A DNA stretch of 64,000 nucleotides from Heterocephalus glaber (GCF_000247695.1 NW_004624848.1:1557940-1621939); one strand, 5' to 3'. Shown: positions 1 through 12,469, numbered from the stretch's first letter. Program-made: numbers and translations. The notes: generated from the letters alone by a model not told the origin.

Positions 1-170
1 CAAAGACCTCTTCTCTGAAAACTATAGCACTCTGAAAAGAGAGATTGAAGATGATATCAGAAAATGGAAAGACATCCCTTGCTCCTGGGTAGGAAGAATC
101 AACATAGTGAAATGGCCATTCTTCCAAAGCTGCTATATAGATTCAATGCAATCCCCAAAAGAGTTCTTAT
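1..170 (+). mobile_element. L1 LINE ORF2 fragment, cut by window edge
   Basis: The + strand reads as decayed L1 ORF2 just after the reverse transcriptase core, with recognisable words ...WKDIPC.W.GRIN.....MAILPK..YRFNAIP. Stops interrupt the frame. Homology ends abruptly near 170, so the 3' end is missing. The same ORF2 segment recurs at 19150-19320. Confidence 0.85.
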
Positions 171-239
171 CGTAAATGATCATTATTTCCTATTTGCTTC
201 TTACAAGGGAGCTAGTGTTTGAGGGATGGCCCCAATAGT

Positions 240-350
240 CTAAGAAGTTATAATAAGCCATGTTTTAGAGGTATGAGAAGCCAATAAATTCAGTAACTTG
301 CCTAAGTCATAATCAGTGGCTAATGGAGGAAAGATTTCAATCTTGCTCTC
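240..350 (-). mobile_element. MIR-like SINE remnant
   Basis: Words such as gtaacttgcctaagtcat followed by agtggctaatggagg resemble the reverse complement of the MIR core. The copy is strongly diverged and its ends are approximate. Confidence 0.4.
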
Positions 351-681
351 TTTCTTTCCTGTCTGTATCTTCCATGATACATGAGGTCAGGAAAAGGAGA
401 CTTGATGAGGAACTCACTTCTCCATCTAACTGAGGACACACCGATCCTCTCATAAGCGACCCTTCCCATTTTAGTCCCAACCAAACCCAGTTTCCTGTAT
501 ATTTTGCTGTAATTTCACCACAACCGTGTGATCACTGTATTTAACTGTGTGCTTCAAATTTATAGGGAACCGGAGTTTGGATCATTAGCAGGACATCCTT
601 TAGTCAGCATTCTCAAGGACGGGTGTCATTTTGAGCATGGACTCACACTGGTGACACTGGCTTGTAAACAGACTCTGCTCA

Positions 682-890
682 GTTGGATGTGGTGGGGCAC
701 TCCTGCCATCCCAGCTCTTGGAGGAGAGGCTGAGGGAGGAGGAATAGCAAGTTCAGGCCCCGCGTGGGCAGGTGAGCCACTTAGCCAAATCCTCTCTCAC
801 AATAAAGGCAGAAACAGCTGGGAATGTAGCTCAGTAGGAAGACTCTGAGTACAAAACCCAGTGCCACAAAAAACAGAAAAACAAAAAAAA
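682..890 (+). mobile_element. B1-dID dimeric SINE
   Basis: The left half is 7SL/B1-derived (ggatgtggtggggcactcct, then a 'cccagctcttggagg' B box region). The right half is a shortened ID (gggaatgtagctcagtagg ... acaaaacccagtgccaca) lacking the middle of the tRNA-like part, followed by an A-rich tail. This fused architecture is typical of non-muroid rodents. Confidence 0.8.
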
Positions 891-1609
891 TTTCTTGCCT
901 GCCTTTCTCTCCTTGATGAACTGTATTTATTTTCTGTACCTGTATTTTGTTATTTTTAAAACTTGATCTTGAAATTATGCCAAGAGATTCTGCTGAATGA
1001 TATGTTTTGCACAGATGGGTTGGGTAGTATGTTTGCTATTTGATATAGCATTTGCAGAAATGGATTCATTTCTATTTCTATAATTTCCCTGGCAGTTGAT
1101 TGTCAGAAATTGTCATGTTTAGCTTACTGATTTCGTCTGTCAAAATTCATTCTTTAATTATTGGATCTGTCCCATCTTTAATATGTGTCCACATTTGCTG
1201 TTATTTCTTAGTTTTAAATTTTAGATATATTTTTCTACTGTTCATAGCAGAAAACATCTGTCATTTTTCTTGTGAGTGTGTATTATTTTTAATAAGCCTG
1301 GATGTAGAAAAAGTACTGAAATTTATTATCTAGGTGCTTACAGACCCTGGTGTTCAGCTCTTTTGTCACTTTTACTCAGTTTCATGAGGTCTTCAAATTG
1401 TTCTCATCGAGCAGCTGCTTCCTGATTAGCACTAAGATGTATTTGTGCTGTACAGTTATTGTGTGACTCATGAATACATCATTTTATTATAGACAGTTGA
1501 GGCTTAATTTTCTCTATAAATCATTCAATTTTAAGTCCCATTACTTGTATTAATAGTCAGGTTTAATAATCTGTATCTCTGCTTGCTTCGTCTCATGTGT
1601 GTGATACAG

Positions 1610-1612
<3 letters not shown>
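891..1612. other. Intronic, nothing recognised
   Basis: AT-rich sequence with no open frame showing a known domain and no repeat family recognised by eye. Confidence 0.6.

Positions 1613-1644
<32 letters not shown>
1613..1644. repeat. (AC)n microsatellite
   Basis: Uninterrupted AC dinucleotides, 16 units. Confidence 0.98.
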
Positions 1645-1647
<3 letters not shown>

Positions 1648-2560
1648 TCTCTTCTTTGTCTTCTGATTTTGTTTTTGTTCTCTTTCTTTCTTATTGGTGC
1701 CATGAAGGTAGAAAACATTTGAAACAAGTTTAAGTGACCCCGACAATTGAAACATAGCCGGGCCCTATAAATTCATTGTCAGGAAGTAGATAATTTATTT
1801 ATCAAAAAACAGTTACTGAATGCCTGCTTTTTCTCTGTATAGTTAAAGATTGAGAAGTTTGCTTGGACCCTAGGAAATGAAAGTAAGGGAAAATATGGGT
1901 GCTAATACCTGCGTGTGTGAGGAAGAGTATTTCAGGCAGAGCAAGGAAGCAAATCAAGGCCGGAAGTCTGCCACGTGACTGTGCTGTTGGTCTGTCTGGG
2001 ATGCAGAATGCAGTCACTCAGAGGCCAGGCCACTGTTAGGAAACGGGACAGGTGAACTGGTAAATTTATATGCTGCACTAGACTACTGTTGATATGAATA
2101 TCATAGAAACAATACTGAATTTAAAAATAAATTGCAGAGGATGCTTACAGTTTAATAGAATTTATGTAAAGCGAGGAGACATGCAAAGCGATACCATGTG
2201 TTATTTATGAATATACACATGCTACAGTTAGTATAAAAGCATTCAAGAAATGATAAAACCGAATTCAGGATTTAGGAGGCGAGGATGCAGGATGCAGAGG
2301 TGTGAAAGGGAACACATTGTGTTCAGCGGTGTGATCACTGATGAATGTCTTTTAATAATTCTGAAGCAAATTTGATAGACTATTAGGATTTGTTAAGGCG
2401 AGTAGTAAGTACTAAGCACTTATTATAATCTTTCAACATTTCTTTTTGATTAAAATGTTTTGACAGAAAACAACAAATATGTTTTATAACAAGGTTGCAG
2501 TAGATTGCAGTTAAATGTGTTAGAGAAGTAGTCAGAATATCACACATCTGCAGCGCGGCG
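1645..2560. other. Intronic, mostly unassigned
   Basis: No gene signal. A short MIR-like phrase (agtactaagcacttattataatc) occurs near 2405-2430, too short for a separate call. Confidence 0.5.
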
Positions 2561-2639
2561 TCCTACATTTCTAGATGCCCCGTGGGAGCGCATCTACCCT
2601 TATGGGCTTTGTTCCTTATCTTTCTGTTGAAGATTCCAA

Positions 2640-3420
2640 AACCACTGAGTTCAAGCCCATGCATGCCGCTCCTTCAGTACCAGACTCAGTGTCTGACTGC
2701 TTTTATCCTGGATTTCCTGTGACGGAGCATGTCCTACCTGAGACACTTCTACTTTCATCTGGACACCTGGCCATTATCCGTGTCTCTCTGTCCCTCACCA
2801 CCATCTCTGCTTGCTCACCAGTCCCTCCCTCCTTCATTTCCCCTTTCCAGCCTGGCCGTTACCGCCTGGGCCAGAGCCCTCAGAGCCTGTCTTCTGCTCG
2901 GCTGCAGGGTCCTACTCTCTTCCCTCGATCTTCACATCATTTCTAGAGATGCATTAAAAGCATGTCACACCATTACAGGTGCTTGGTGCAGCCTGAGGTC
3001 CTTTCGTGGCTTCCCCCTTCTCTGCCAGCATTGTGTAGAATTCACCAGTAACCCCATGCTACTCGCAGTCCCTGTTATAAGCGGGCCTTCCCTGTTGTTG
3101 ACCGGAGCTGTAGGAGTGGGTCCCAGATCAGTGTTCTTACAAAACACCACTGGTGACTCAGGTACCCACTGCATGGAGAACTTCGGTCTGTTGCAGAAAA
3201 CACGAGCTCTGTCACCTGGCATGGGAAGCACATTTTCCACTGTTCAGTCTCCTCTGTTTGTATTCTCTGCTCTTCGGTTGACTTTTTCTGCTCATCCTGA
3301 CTCCACTATGGCGCCACTTCCTGTCGTGTGGGTCTCCCTGCCACTCACTTCCGTGGTCATCCCCAGTGCTCTCCTCCTCCTGGCTCTGCCTCTTCCTTTG
3401 CCTGACTTGATGAAGTCCTG
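2640..3420 (+). mobile_element. Possible L2-like ancient LINE remnant
   Basis: A C/T-rich stretch with phrases such as ctgggccagagccctcag and cattaaaagcatgtcacaccattac...gtggcttcccc resembles L2 coding sequence near its 3' end. It contains a 230-codon open frame from 2729, but that frame shows no domain and is low in complexity (Leu/Ser/Pro), so it is not called as a gene. Family assignment is tentative. Confidence 0.3.
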
Positions 3421-3770
3421 AGCCCAGGAGATGTTGTTCTTCATGTTACACACAGCCCACTTCTGGGACACTCTTTGAAAGAGCGTGGTAAATGAAGAAC
3501 ATTGCTTTTTCCACAACAGAGAGAGAACCAAGAATTTTGAGTCTGCGTTTCGGGTTTGGCACTCAGGAATTATGCAGGAAAGTAGATTGAAACTGGAGAT
3601 GGCAAAGTCTAGTAAAAATTTATAAAATTGGATGTTCAGGTGATTAAGATTGGCATTCAGGTCGAAAGGAAGCAGAGAGATTGGCATCTCAGAGCTGGTC
3701 AGACAGATAAGGGGAATGAGGCTTTCAATTTCACGGATTTTTGATTCTAATTTTCTGTTTATTACTTTAG
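3421..3770. other. Intronic, nothing recognised
   Basis: Unique-looking sequence between the L2-like stretch and the first MaLR-like LTR. No feature supported. Confidence 0.5.
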
Positions 3771-3771
3771 T

Positions 3772-4132
3772 ATGTGCTACGATTTGGGTCTAGGTGCCCC
3801 CCCGCCCCCCCTGCCCCGGCCTCATGCGGTCGTAGGTGGCTTTTTCAGAGGTGGCTGGATCTAGAGTGTGTGACGCTAGGATTCCAGACACGCGATTACT
3901 AAACCAGGACACAGATTGGCCTGGCACCGCCTGATCGCAGGAGTCTGGATGAGATAAAAGGGACAGAAAGATGCTGCCAAGGTTCCCTTGCTGCTCTTGC
4001 TACTGTGTGGGCGCCATGGACTGTTTCTCCTCTGCGACGCCCCTCTGCCAGGCCGCTCTGCCTTGGAGCCAGGACTGGCTTCTTTACTGTAGACATTAAA
4101 TTATTCGCCTCCTGAAGTGAGTGAAATCATTT
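3772..4132 (+). mobile_element. MaLR-like solo LTR, copy 1
   Basis: Starts tgtgctacgatttggg and ends with an alternation typical of rodent/mammal MaLR LTRs. It shares collinear blocks with the copy at 10995-11422: an aggtggctggat block, a tgtgtga.gctaggatt block, and a tgtttctcctctgcgacgcccc block in a similar order. It includes a C-run (3797-3813) that may be polymorphic. No internal retroviral genes are present. Confidence 0.5.
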
Positions 4133-4436
4133 CTGTCCCAAATGATGCTGTCATTTAAAAAGTAGTTCATGCAGACCTTGCTACTTTCTTCTGAGAGATC
4201 ATTTCAGATCTTGATGCTTTTTTGTAAAACAAGGAAAAAAATCCAGTTCCACACGCAGGATTTGATATTCAGCCACAGTTTGCTTATGAAGTGTCTCGCA
4301 CTGACTCCCACCTTTACATGGTTTTCAGGGGCTTGTGTGGCCCAGTTCCCAACTTTTCTCTGCGTTAGTTGCTGTAGTAATTTGCCGCCCAGTATCTGAA
4401 TAGTTTTTTTTCTGTATTTTCACTTCTTTTTATGTT

Positions 4437-4510
4437 TTGGGTGCTGGGGATCAAACCAGAGCCTCATGCAGGGTAGGCAAGAGCTCTCCCGCCAAGCTAC
4501 ATCCATAGCC
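4437..4510 (-). mobile_element. ID SINE
   Basis: Reverse complement of an ID element: ggtgctggggatcaaacc ... aagctacatccatagcc, which corresponds to the tRNA-like 'tagctt' A-box region on the - strand. Confidence 0.75.
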
Positions 4511-4972
4511 AATACCTTCATCTGTAAAGTGCACGTTTAATGTGCTGTGTATGACTTTCTGAATAGATAAGTGAAACTTTGATTTGTTCTTACGAAATTG
4601 TGTGTGATGCTAACTAAAATTTGCCAGGCTTGCATTTTTACAGAAATCCGTTCTGCTTACCCCAAAAGTGGTAGCTGTGATGTGTGGTGGGAGGAACCGC
4701 TGTCGGGTAGCATTTCGCTTTCAGTCCAACCTAGAGAGCCCTGTGGCTGGGGCTCTGCAGTACTGCACCTTGGTGCTCAGCTTTTACTACTGTGAAGTGA
4801 GGTACTGCCCTTCAGGGGTGTTTTGGAAAACTAAGGAGGATTCATGTTTGGAATCATCTGACACTCTTCCAGCCATGGGTTAGATACCCACTGACATGCA
4901 TGCAGAGTGGTTGGCCTTCCAAAACTTCCTCAAAATGATTGATTTTTCTTTTTATATTTAAAATTTTGTTTG

Positions 4973-5030
4973 GGATTCTGTGGATAAACCCAGCCCCTCC
5001 CACATGACAGCTCGATCCACAGCCTCAACA
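4973..5030 (-). mobile_element. Decayed ID-like SINE
   Basis: ggattctgtggataaaccca followed by ctcgatccacagcc resembles both ends of a reversed ID element with internal loss. Confidence 0.4.
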
Positions 5031-5057
5031 ATTATTTTTATATCTAGCAGGACACTA

Positions 5058-5262
5058 TAGATTATTATTTTTTATTTTATTGGTACACAATATTTTTAGG
5101 TATACAATATAATGACATTCATCATTGGAAATTTGCACCTTTACATAATCTCTCTTGGCTCTTTTTTCACCCCTCCATCCCTCCCTATTTACAGAGACTT
5201 TGTTTCCATTGTTTCATTTTATCATATTAATTCCATTCTTTGAATTATTTTAGCAGAGCTTA
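5058..5262 (-). mobile_element. L1 3'-end fragment
   Basis: Contains ttattggtacacaatattt ... gacattcatcattggaaat ... tttgcacctttacataatct, shared with 7376-7490 and partly with 16310-16400. In the third copy this block continues into unmistakable antisense L1 3' UTR, so all are read as reversed L1 3' ends. Confidence 0.65.
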
Positions 5263-7344
5263 AATTGTGCCCTATATATGTCTGAATTAGGCGTTTGGGA
5301 AAGAAGCAAATTATGTTTGGTGTGTTAATTGCTTTCATTAATATTTAATTGACCAGAATTCCTTAATCCTTTTATAGTATTACTTATTGAAGTTAAAATG
5401 TTATAACTACCCTAATATTAAATTTTACAGAGATTTGACTACATTAGCTTGTTTTGATTCACTCCAATGAAAGTGGATTAATTCTAAATTTAACAAAATT
5501 AGTGTTTAAGTCATCAGTCATGTTTGCTTTTCTGATAAGTTAACACTCAGCCTGTTTTTAAACTCCATTAACTTTTCTCTTTCAATATTTAATTCCCTGT
5601 TCACTCATCCCTTTGCCTTTCTGCAACTTATTTTAGTCCATGCCCTTTTTGAAGCTGTTTACTCATCTTGCATGTACAGTGTGATTAATACAAAGTTATG
5701 CACACGGGTGCATAGGTTATAATATCTGAGGGAGAAACCATCACTTTCAGCAACTCCAGATGACAACCAGTTTCTTTTTCCTATTGATTTACTGTTCGAG
5801 AGTATATCTGAAAGGATATATTAAATATTTGTATGTTTTGTAGTGTTAGAACATCATGATTTTATTTACAAGTAGGAGATTTTGAGAACTCAGTGAATAA
5901 CACTTGCTGCTTTGGCCTGTCATCTTGTTTAAATAGTAGCAGAGTCCCCAGTTGCTACCCAAAGGATGTGTGGACAGTAACTTGCGTGATCCTCTAGCCT
6001 GGGGCGTCCTTCCGGGGTGATGCATGTGGTAGCAGTTCTGAGATATACAGGAAAAGTGTTGGGTTGTCTGACCTCAAGGAATTTGTCATTTATCTGCAGA
6101 CACAATAGTAGCATGTATAAAGTGGACACCTCACATTGGATGTAACTGTGTCCTAATGTGCACGGAGCATTACTAGACTCTGTTGCAGAGGCTGTCGCAA
6201 TCCTGAGGGTAGTCATAGTTAGGGAAAGTTTGCTGACAAATAACGATAATGGATCCAAATCTAGAAAAATAGATAGAAGCCAAGCCTGGATCAGAGTGTC
6301 TAAAATGACTGAAGAACCTATTGCCCGTTTTGTATTCATTTTTTCTGTCAATTCTCCAAAGGAAAACTGTCTCCTGACTTACTGACCACGGAGTTCTTTT
6401 AATTTCCCATTTGGTGAAATCCCAGTTATTCTGCGACCTCATACTATCTCTGCACACCCTACCTCTCAACTAGAGGATTAATTTGTTTTAAAAAGATGAT
6501 GTTGGATATTGAAATATCATTGTATATATTCCTCAGATCAATTCATTCGTTGCTGAATTCTAACAAATGTATTTTGAATACCTGATGTATCACTTAGTAG
6601 AACAGTGGGGCCGTACAAGGCTCGAATGGTGTGTGACATATTAATAGAGAGACAGATATGCCAGGGTTTCCTATGAATTTGGAGGTGGACTGGACAATTA
6701 ACTTGCTCTGTTACGAAGTTGGGGTTGGAATCTAGATGAAATACCCTATATGACATAATGTAGACTATAAATTAGGCTACTTGTTTCTCAAAAGATTTTA
6801 AAACAGCTCAATTAACAAATGAAGAATATTAAAATAAAATGCAATTCATCAGCTCTTTAAAGGGGGAGCTGACAAAATGAAGTTGTGGCTAATATACTTG
6901 TAATGATGGAGTAGTAAATTTGGGCATGAATGTCCCTCTGCCGTGGAATACCATGTGTGAATAGGTGTGAATGGACCCAGCACTTGCTGGAGATCACTTG
7001 CTACATCAGACAGTTGGGGAGACATCAAGGCTAGAAGGTGAAAGTTGACTGTTTGTGAACCTCAGGGAACACACAGGGCTGAGGAGAAGCCACATCCTCT
7101 GGATGGTGAATGAAAAAAATGATCTAACCATCCTCATGGTTTCTATGGATGACCATAAAATATAACATGGAGATAAGTTGAAGTAGACATCGCTTCTATT
7201 CCCATCTCATAGGTCAGACATTTGGAGTTTCTAAATCGTAATTGTTTCGATTGTCCCTTGTATTTCTCAGTGTGCTTCATTACTGGTCAACTGAGCTAAA
7301 GAAACTGGCAGACCAGTAAGGGTAGCAAGTGTCCTCACTTGGCC
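5263..7344. other. Intronic, mostly unassigned
   Basis: AT-rich. A weak ancient-repeat phrase occurs at 6560-6640 (tgtattttgaatacctgatgt). Short open frames on both strands around 5930-6470 overlap each other and show no domain. Confidence 0.5.
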
Positions 7345-7492
7345 TCAGTGAGGTTTTTAAATTTAATTTAATTTAATTTTTTATTAATTTTATTGGTACA
7401 TTTTAGGCATACAGTACAGTTACATTCATCATTGGAAATTTGCACTTTTACATAATCTTTCTTGGTTCTTACTTTTTTCCCCATCAGCGAGG
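7345..7492 (-). mobile_element. L1 3'-end fragment
   Basis: Shares the cattcatcattggaaattt ... gcacttttacataatctttc block with 5058-5262. A TTTAA pentamer run (7361-7381) at the left is consistent with a decayed reversed poly-A tail. Confidence 0.65.
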
Positions 7493-8180
7493 TTGTTTTA
7501 AATGAACGATTTCTTAAGTGGGTTTAGTGTTCTTCTTTTTGTATTCCTGGGGTCAATCTTGTGTAAATCATAGGACTGTCATTTTAAATATGTGTTGCCA
7601 CTGTTTAAGAAATGAACGAAATAGTTATCCAAAATTAAGAAAACTAGACTTCATATCTGAACTATTTTTTCCTTCACTAAAACTCTCTTGGTTCCTCCTA
7701 AAATATTTGAAATGAATCAAAGCAAGTATCCTTTCTCTGTTTTCCAGTAGAGTGGGAGTCGGTTATTGAGAAGGGAGTTATGCTAACAGGTCCTGTTTAG
7801 GACTTGTCTGTTGTTACCTAGTGACTGTGTATGGTGGGGTGGGTAGAGAGACATATGGCGGATTATATGTCTATTATATTTGCGCCCCAGGACCTAGAAG
7901 GTGGGCCAAGTCCTCCGAAACATCAGCAGGTGCATAACTGTGAGAGCCCAGAGCCTTGCTTGGCAGATGACGATGACTCAGGAAGTAAATCCCTTGAGAG
8001 ACAGCTTTTGAGGACTCAACTGCAGTGCTGCTGCAGTGCTGTGTGGGTCATGTGTGGTCGTCTGCTGGGAAGCACTGAAGTCAGCCAGAATCCTGGAGCT
8101 TGGCTAGTCGAACAGAATGATTGCAGTCAAAGCATGTCTATATTTTTCTGTATTGTATTTTATTTATTACATTTTATTTT
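7493..8180. other. Intronic, nothing recognised
   Basis: No repeat family or coding signal recognised. The 139-codon frame beginning at 7831 runs into the SINE at 8181 and is fortuitous. Confidence 0.5.
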
Positions 8181-8335
8181 AGCAATACTGGAGATTGAAC
8201 CTAGGGTCTTTACCCTGAACTACATCCACAGCACTTTTCTATTTTTCTGACAAGGTCTCACTAAGCTGCCCAGGCCGGCTTCCAACTTGGGATCTTCCTA
8301 CATCAGCCCCCCAAATCCTGAGATTACAGATGTGT
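8181..8335 (-). mobile_element. B1-dID dimeric SINE
   Basis: Reversed shortened ID (caatactggagattgaacct ... actacatccacagc) followed by reversed B1 (gacaaggtctcactaagctg ... ctgagattacagatgtg). Confidence 0.85.
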
Positions 8336-9312
8336 CAGAGAAATAGTGTCAGGGAAAATGAAAAATTACATTAATAAAAATAAGGACTGTTAATAAACCT
8401 TAAGAACTGTTTCAGATTAACCCTGTTAGAAATGAATTGAATTTTAGTTGCTAGCAGGAGTTAAAAGCTGAGTTAAGAAGCATAATAGCTTTTGTCATTT
8501 ATACCTCAATTGGAGAGTTACCTACTTGGAGTAACTATTGTACTCGTATCTGCCACCATCTGTCTCCAGCATTTATGACACACATACTTTTCATTTGTCA
8601 TATGCGGTATCATCTTCAGGCTTTCTATAAAGGACTGTGAGGTCAGACACTGTAATGGCCCTTGGGGCTATGGTTGGTACAGGTGGCATCCGAGCCCTGT
8701 GGTGGCTGTCTTCAGAGCCTGCTCTGAGGGCTGAGTAGATGGTGTTAGAGCCACAACCAGGAAGTCCGTCACATCTGCGAAAACTGGCATGTTGTTCCAC
8801 CACTGCAGGGACATCTAGAGTAAGAGTTCCAGTTCGTGTTCCTGTCCAAGCTTTTCAGTTATATACGTCTTTATTGTACATCCACACCACTACCAAGTCT
8901 GTTTTTACTGGGAAATGATGGCTTATAATCCAAACTTCCCCTGGGCATTAATGGACAGGGAATTATCATCTATCAGCTGGCTCAGGACATGTGAAGGAAG
9001 GATGGAGGCGTAGGTGGTCCCCCTGCATCTGCTCATGGCTGTCTGAACACTACAAGTTTGCGGAAAGGGTTATCTGAGGTCATGCAGGTTTATGTTCTGT
9101 TCCTGGCTATGGGGAAATCACTGCTCAAGAAAGCGCTGCATAAGACTCAATAACGTCCTCAGCTTTGCCAACCTCAGTGAATGGAATTTGAATGTGACCT
9201 TGGGTGCAAACTGATGCAGTCTGAGCAACTTTGCCAACTTCTTTTAACCTCCTGAGACAGCTCACCAATTAAATTCAGCACATATGTTCACAGGACTTGT
9301 GCTTTTCAGGCT

Positions 9313-9318
9313 TGTGTG

Positions 9319-9349
<31 letters not shown>
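9313..9349. repeat. (TG)(TA)(CA) compound microsatellite
   Basis: TG units run into TA units and then CA units, which makes a partly self-complementary tract. Confidence 0.95.
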
Positions 9350-9589
9350 TACCAAACAAATATATATGGGGATATATATCTGCAGAAGAAATTAAGCATT
9401 GAAATAAGACATGTAGGAAATAAGGGGTTTACAAGAGGTCTTTACATTTTTACTTGGCATTGTGTTGCCTTTGTAATATTTACCGTGCAGCATTGTACAG
9501 TTTATTCATTTATTCAGTGATAGTTCACTCTCTCCTTTTCTCCTTCCCTTCCCTCCCCTCTCTCTGTGTCTCTCACCTGTTTCTCTTCT

Positions 9590-9757
9590 TGCAGTATTAG
9601 GAATGGAACCCAGGGCCTTTACACAGAACTATACCTTTAGCTCTTTTTATTTTGAGACAGGGCTTTACTAAATTGCACAATTGCCCAGGTTGGGCTCAAA
9701 CTTGTAACCCTCTTACCTCAGCCTCCCAGAGTGCTGGGATTACAGTTGTGTTCCACT
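9590..9757 (-). mobile_element. B1-dID dimeric SINE
   Basis: Reversed shortened ID (gcagtattaggaatggaacc ... ctatacctttagctc) joined to reversed B1 (gagacagggctttactaaat ... gagtgctgggattacag). A T-run follows at 9775-9789. Confidence 0.88.
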
Positions 9758-9799
9758 CTCTCAGATTTAGGGAGTTTTTTTTTTTTTTTGTATTAGCAT

Positions 9800-10890
9800 T
9801 TTAGACAACACATTTATTGAGAATTATGTACTGTGTGCTATGAGCTAGGCAAAGAGAGCCAAGAGATCTTGGTTTTACTTCAGGAAAGTCTCAGTTTGAT
9901 GAGAAAGTGGGCTCACCAGAGGGGTGCCTGAGCTTGGACAGCTGGGGAGGAGGAAGCCTTAACCTTTAGTATGTTGACTGTTGGGTCACAGAGCCTTCGA
10001 GGAAGACCACTTAGAAAAACCTGGAAGGAGGCGAAGGAAGACAAGAGGGGAAGAGGATCCAGCAGAGCTGGTGGCCATGTGCTGGAGCAGCAGGACCTGG
10101 ACCAAAGAGGGTGTAGTGCAGGGCTCAGCCGGACACATGGGTGCAGCAGGCGGATTGTCACTGTTGCATGGGCAGGACTCAAACTCCAAGACGGGTTGTA
10201 TGGTTCTTTGCAGCAGACCCACCCTGCCATCCTGGTAAACTGGCAGGTGTCTCCTTCCCTAATAGTCAGATCCCCTGGCCGAGCACCTGTGTCACCTATA
10301 GGGCACCATTTGCCCTCGACACGCCCCTTCCTGTAGGCCTGTCACTTCACTTGTCATCTGAATGCTGTAGCCTAGAAACTATGGTCTCTGTAGCCCCACG
10401 AGCTAGAAAAGTGTTGGCAGTCAGCATGTATAACTCAGAAGACACACAGCATACATGAACTTAGGTGACCTACTTAGGTTAGAAAACAATAAAATAATCA
10501 GTGAAGCAAACAAATAACCAAGAAAACCCACAAACATTTTTTCTTCCATCTGTCATATGCCTTTTCCCCCATAAGCCAACACTTGGACCATCCCGCATTT
10601 GAAAAATACCAACATGTACACTGCTTTAGCTATGATTAAACATTTATAAATAAAAGTAATAGAAGTAACATTTAGATGAGTTAGATTCTTTCATAGAATA
10701 AGCCTAGCTGCTGCTGAAAACTGTGCAGACCCCAAGATAGAAGAAAAGTGGAACAATGTCTGAAAGTTGTTGATCTATTAATTTTGGAGGTTGCAGTGTT
10801 AAGCTGGTCTCCTTGGCTCTGTGGAGCTGGGTGGAGTGGAGCTGTGTTGGCCTCTAAAGCCAGTGGATGGAAGGCTCCAGTGTAGGAGGA
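9800..10890. other. Intronic, mostly unassigned
   Basis: An L2/MIR-age phrase lies at 9810-9860 (acatttattgagaattatgt). Overlapping 60-120 codon frames on both strands at 9913-10458 have no recognisable domain and are likely chance. Confidence 0.45.
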
Positions 10891-10894
10891 CATA

Positions 10895-10992
10895 TGAGAT
10901 TAAGAGCCTTGGGTTTAAAAGTAATCCTAGTTGGAATCCCAGTTTTAACATGTGGGCAAGTTCCTTGGTTCTTCTAAGTACAAATCTTCTTG
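10895..10992 (+). mobile_element. MIR SINE, truncated by LTR
   Basis: taagagccttgggtttaaaa ... ggaatcccagttttaaca..gtgggcaagttccttggttc follows the MIR order from its start to the core. It stops where the MaLR-like LTR begins, so the LTR probably inserted into it. Confidence 0.65.
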
Positions 10993-10994
10993 CA

Positions 10995-11422
10995 TGTATA
11001 ATGGCTTCTATCCAGATGTCTCCCCAAAGCCCTATGCACTCATAGGTGGGGTTTTTGGGAGGTGGCTGGATTGTGGGTGTGTGATACTGGGATTGAGGGT
11101 ATGTGGTACTGGATTAGTCCATGGATTGGTTTAGGATGTGGAAAATTCAAAGGCCCATCCTTGGTGTGGGTGGGATTAACCAATAGGCTTGTAGCCTGAA
11201 TGGAATAAAAAGGGAAAGGGAGGATTGTTGCTTGCTGCCTCCTGCCTGCAGTGGCATTGAGTGTTTCTGCTCTGTGATGCCCCTTCCCCATGCTGCCCTG
11301 CATTAGAGCCAGCCAATGTGGACTGAAACCTCTACAAAATGTGAGGTAAAAGAAACCTTTTGTCCTTTAACTTCTAGATGTTGTGTACTTTGACCCAGCA
11401 ATGAGAAAGTAACTAAGACACA
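10995..11422 (+). mobile_element. MaLR-like solo LTR, copy 2
   Basis: Collinear with copy 1. It begins near atggcttctatccagatgtc and ends cagcaatgagaaagtaacta plus agacac, the characteristic end of this LTR type. It carries ggctggattgtgggtgtgtg, a gaatggaataaaaaggg block, and gtttctgctctgtgatgccc. No retroviral coding sequence is adjacent. Confidence 0.6.
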
Positions 11423-11484
11423 TGACAATACTATATGTTCTTTCTTAATAACTCTCGGACACTATGAAAAGAGGTGGCATCTTA

Positions 11485-11853
11485 TACAGTGGACCATTGA
11501 GTTATAATTGGCTTGGCATACAAACAACTTCAGTTATGACACAAATTTGAGTTTTAACTTACCACCAAAGTCTTGAGTTACGTCCTGAATACGGGCTGCT
11601 TGTGCTTCCAGATGGTCTCAGATACAGATAAAACTCTTAAGAGTTCTAGAAAGAACATTATAACATCTTTTCCTGTGTGGGGTTAATTGAGAAATCCTGG
11701 GCCAATGCCTCTCTAAGGACACTGAGATCTGCCTGTGTACAGGAGAGAGACTTTGAAGGCTGTGTAGAGGGGCCTGAGTCTTCACTGGCCAACTTGAGTT
11801 ACAACCAGCCCTCAAGAACAAATTGAGTTAATAAGTCAATGGTAAACAGTATA
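11485..11853. mobile_element. Non-autonomous Tigger-like DNA transposon
   Basis: The ends form an imperfect inverted repeat of about 20 bp: left tacagtggaccattgagtta, right ending caatggtaaacagta. TA dinucleotides flank it, as expected for Tc1/mariner-superfamily insertion. The ~370-bp interior has no transposase frame. Confidence 0.6.
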
Positions 11854-12461
11854 TGCAGATATTTTACCATAAAATGTGATCCCAGTTAAGTTGGAATTAA
11901 TGTGGAGGTATAATGTTGAGGGAACTACACCAGACTTGTATAGGAGGCTGTGTAGTTTCAACTGGGTATTTGGGTAGATGAAAAAATGAGAGGAAAGAAA
12001 ATAACATATATAGTATTAAGAAATCTTGGCTGAGGAGAGGCTAGACATCTGTCTGGGCATGAAAACCAGATTTCTGAAGATAACAGCCTTGCTTGAAAGA
12101 TGAGAATTTGTAATCATGCAGAATAATGGTGTCTGGGTCCTTCACCACACAGTAGTAGGCACACAATGTGTTTTTTCTCTCAAAGTTCTGAGAATAGTTC
12201 CCAAAGGAATCATTAACACACCATGAAAATCAGCATTAGAACACTCCAAAAGAGTGAGTTAAAAAAGGCACTTAAAGACTTTGAAAAAACTTAGTCTCTT
12301 TTTGTCCCCAGTATGTACTCCTGGGGTGAACCACCCCCCTCTAATTATGTGAGACTTACATGTGTCCTCTTTCCCTTGCCGTATTGTGCATGCTCAGTAT
12401 GAGTTATTACAGAAGGCTTCCACACCACCTGGTGAAGAATGTGGAAATGACCAGTGATAAT
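11854..12461. other. Intronic, nothing recognised
   Basis: AT-rich, with no supported feature. Confidence 0.5.
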
Positions 12462-12469
12462 CACACACA

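Noticed and set aside
2729..3421. 230-codon + strand open frame, the longest in the window
   Set aside because: Leu/Ser/Pro-rich with no domain, overlapping another long frame and a - strand frame; the DNA resembles old L2-like repeat. Composition explains it.
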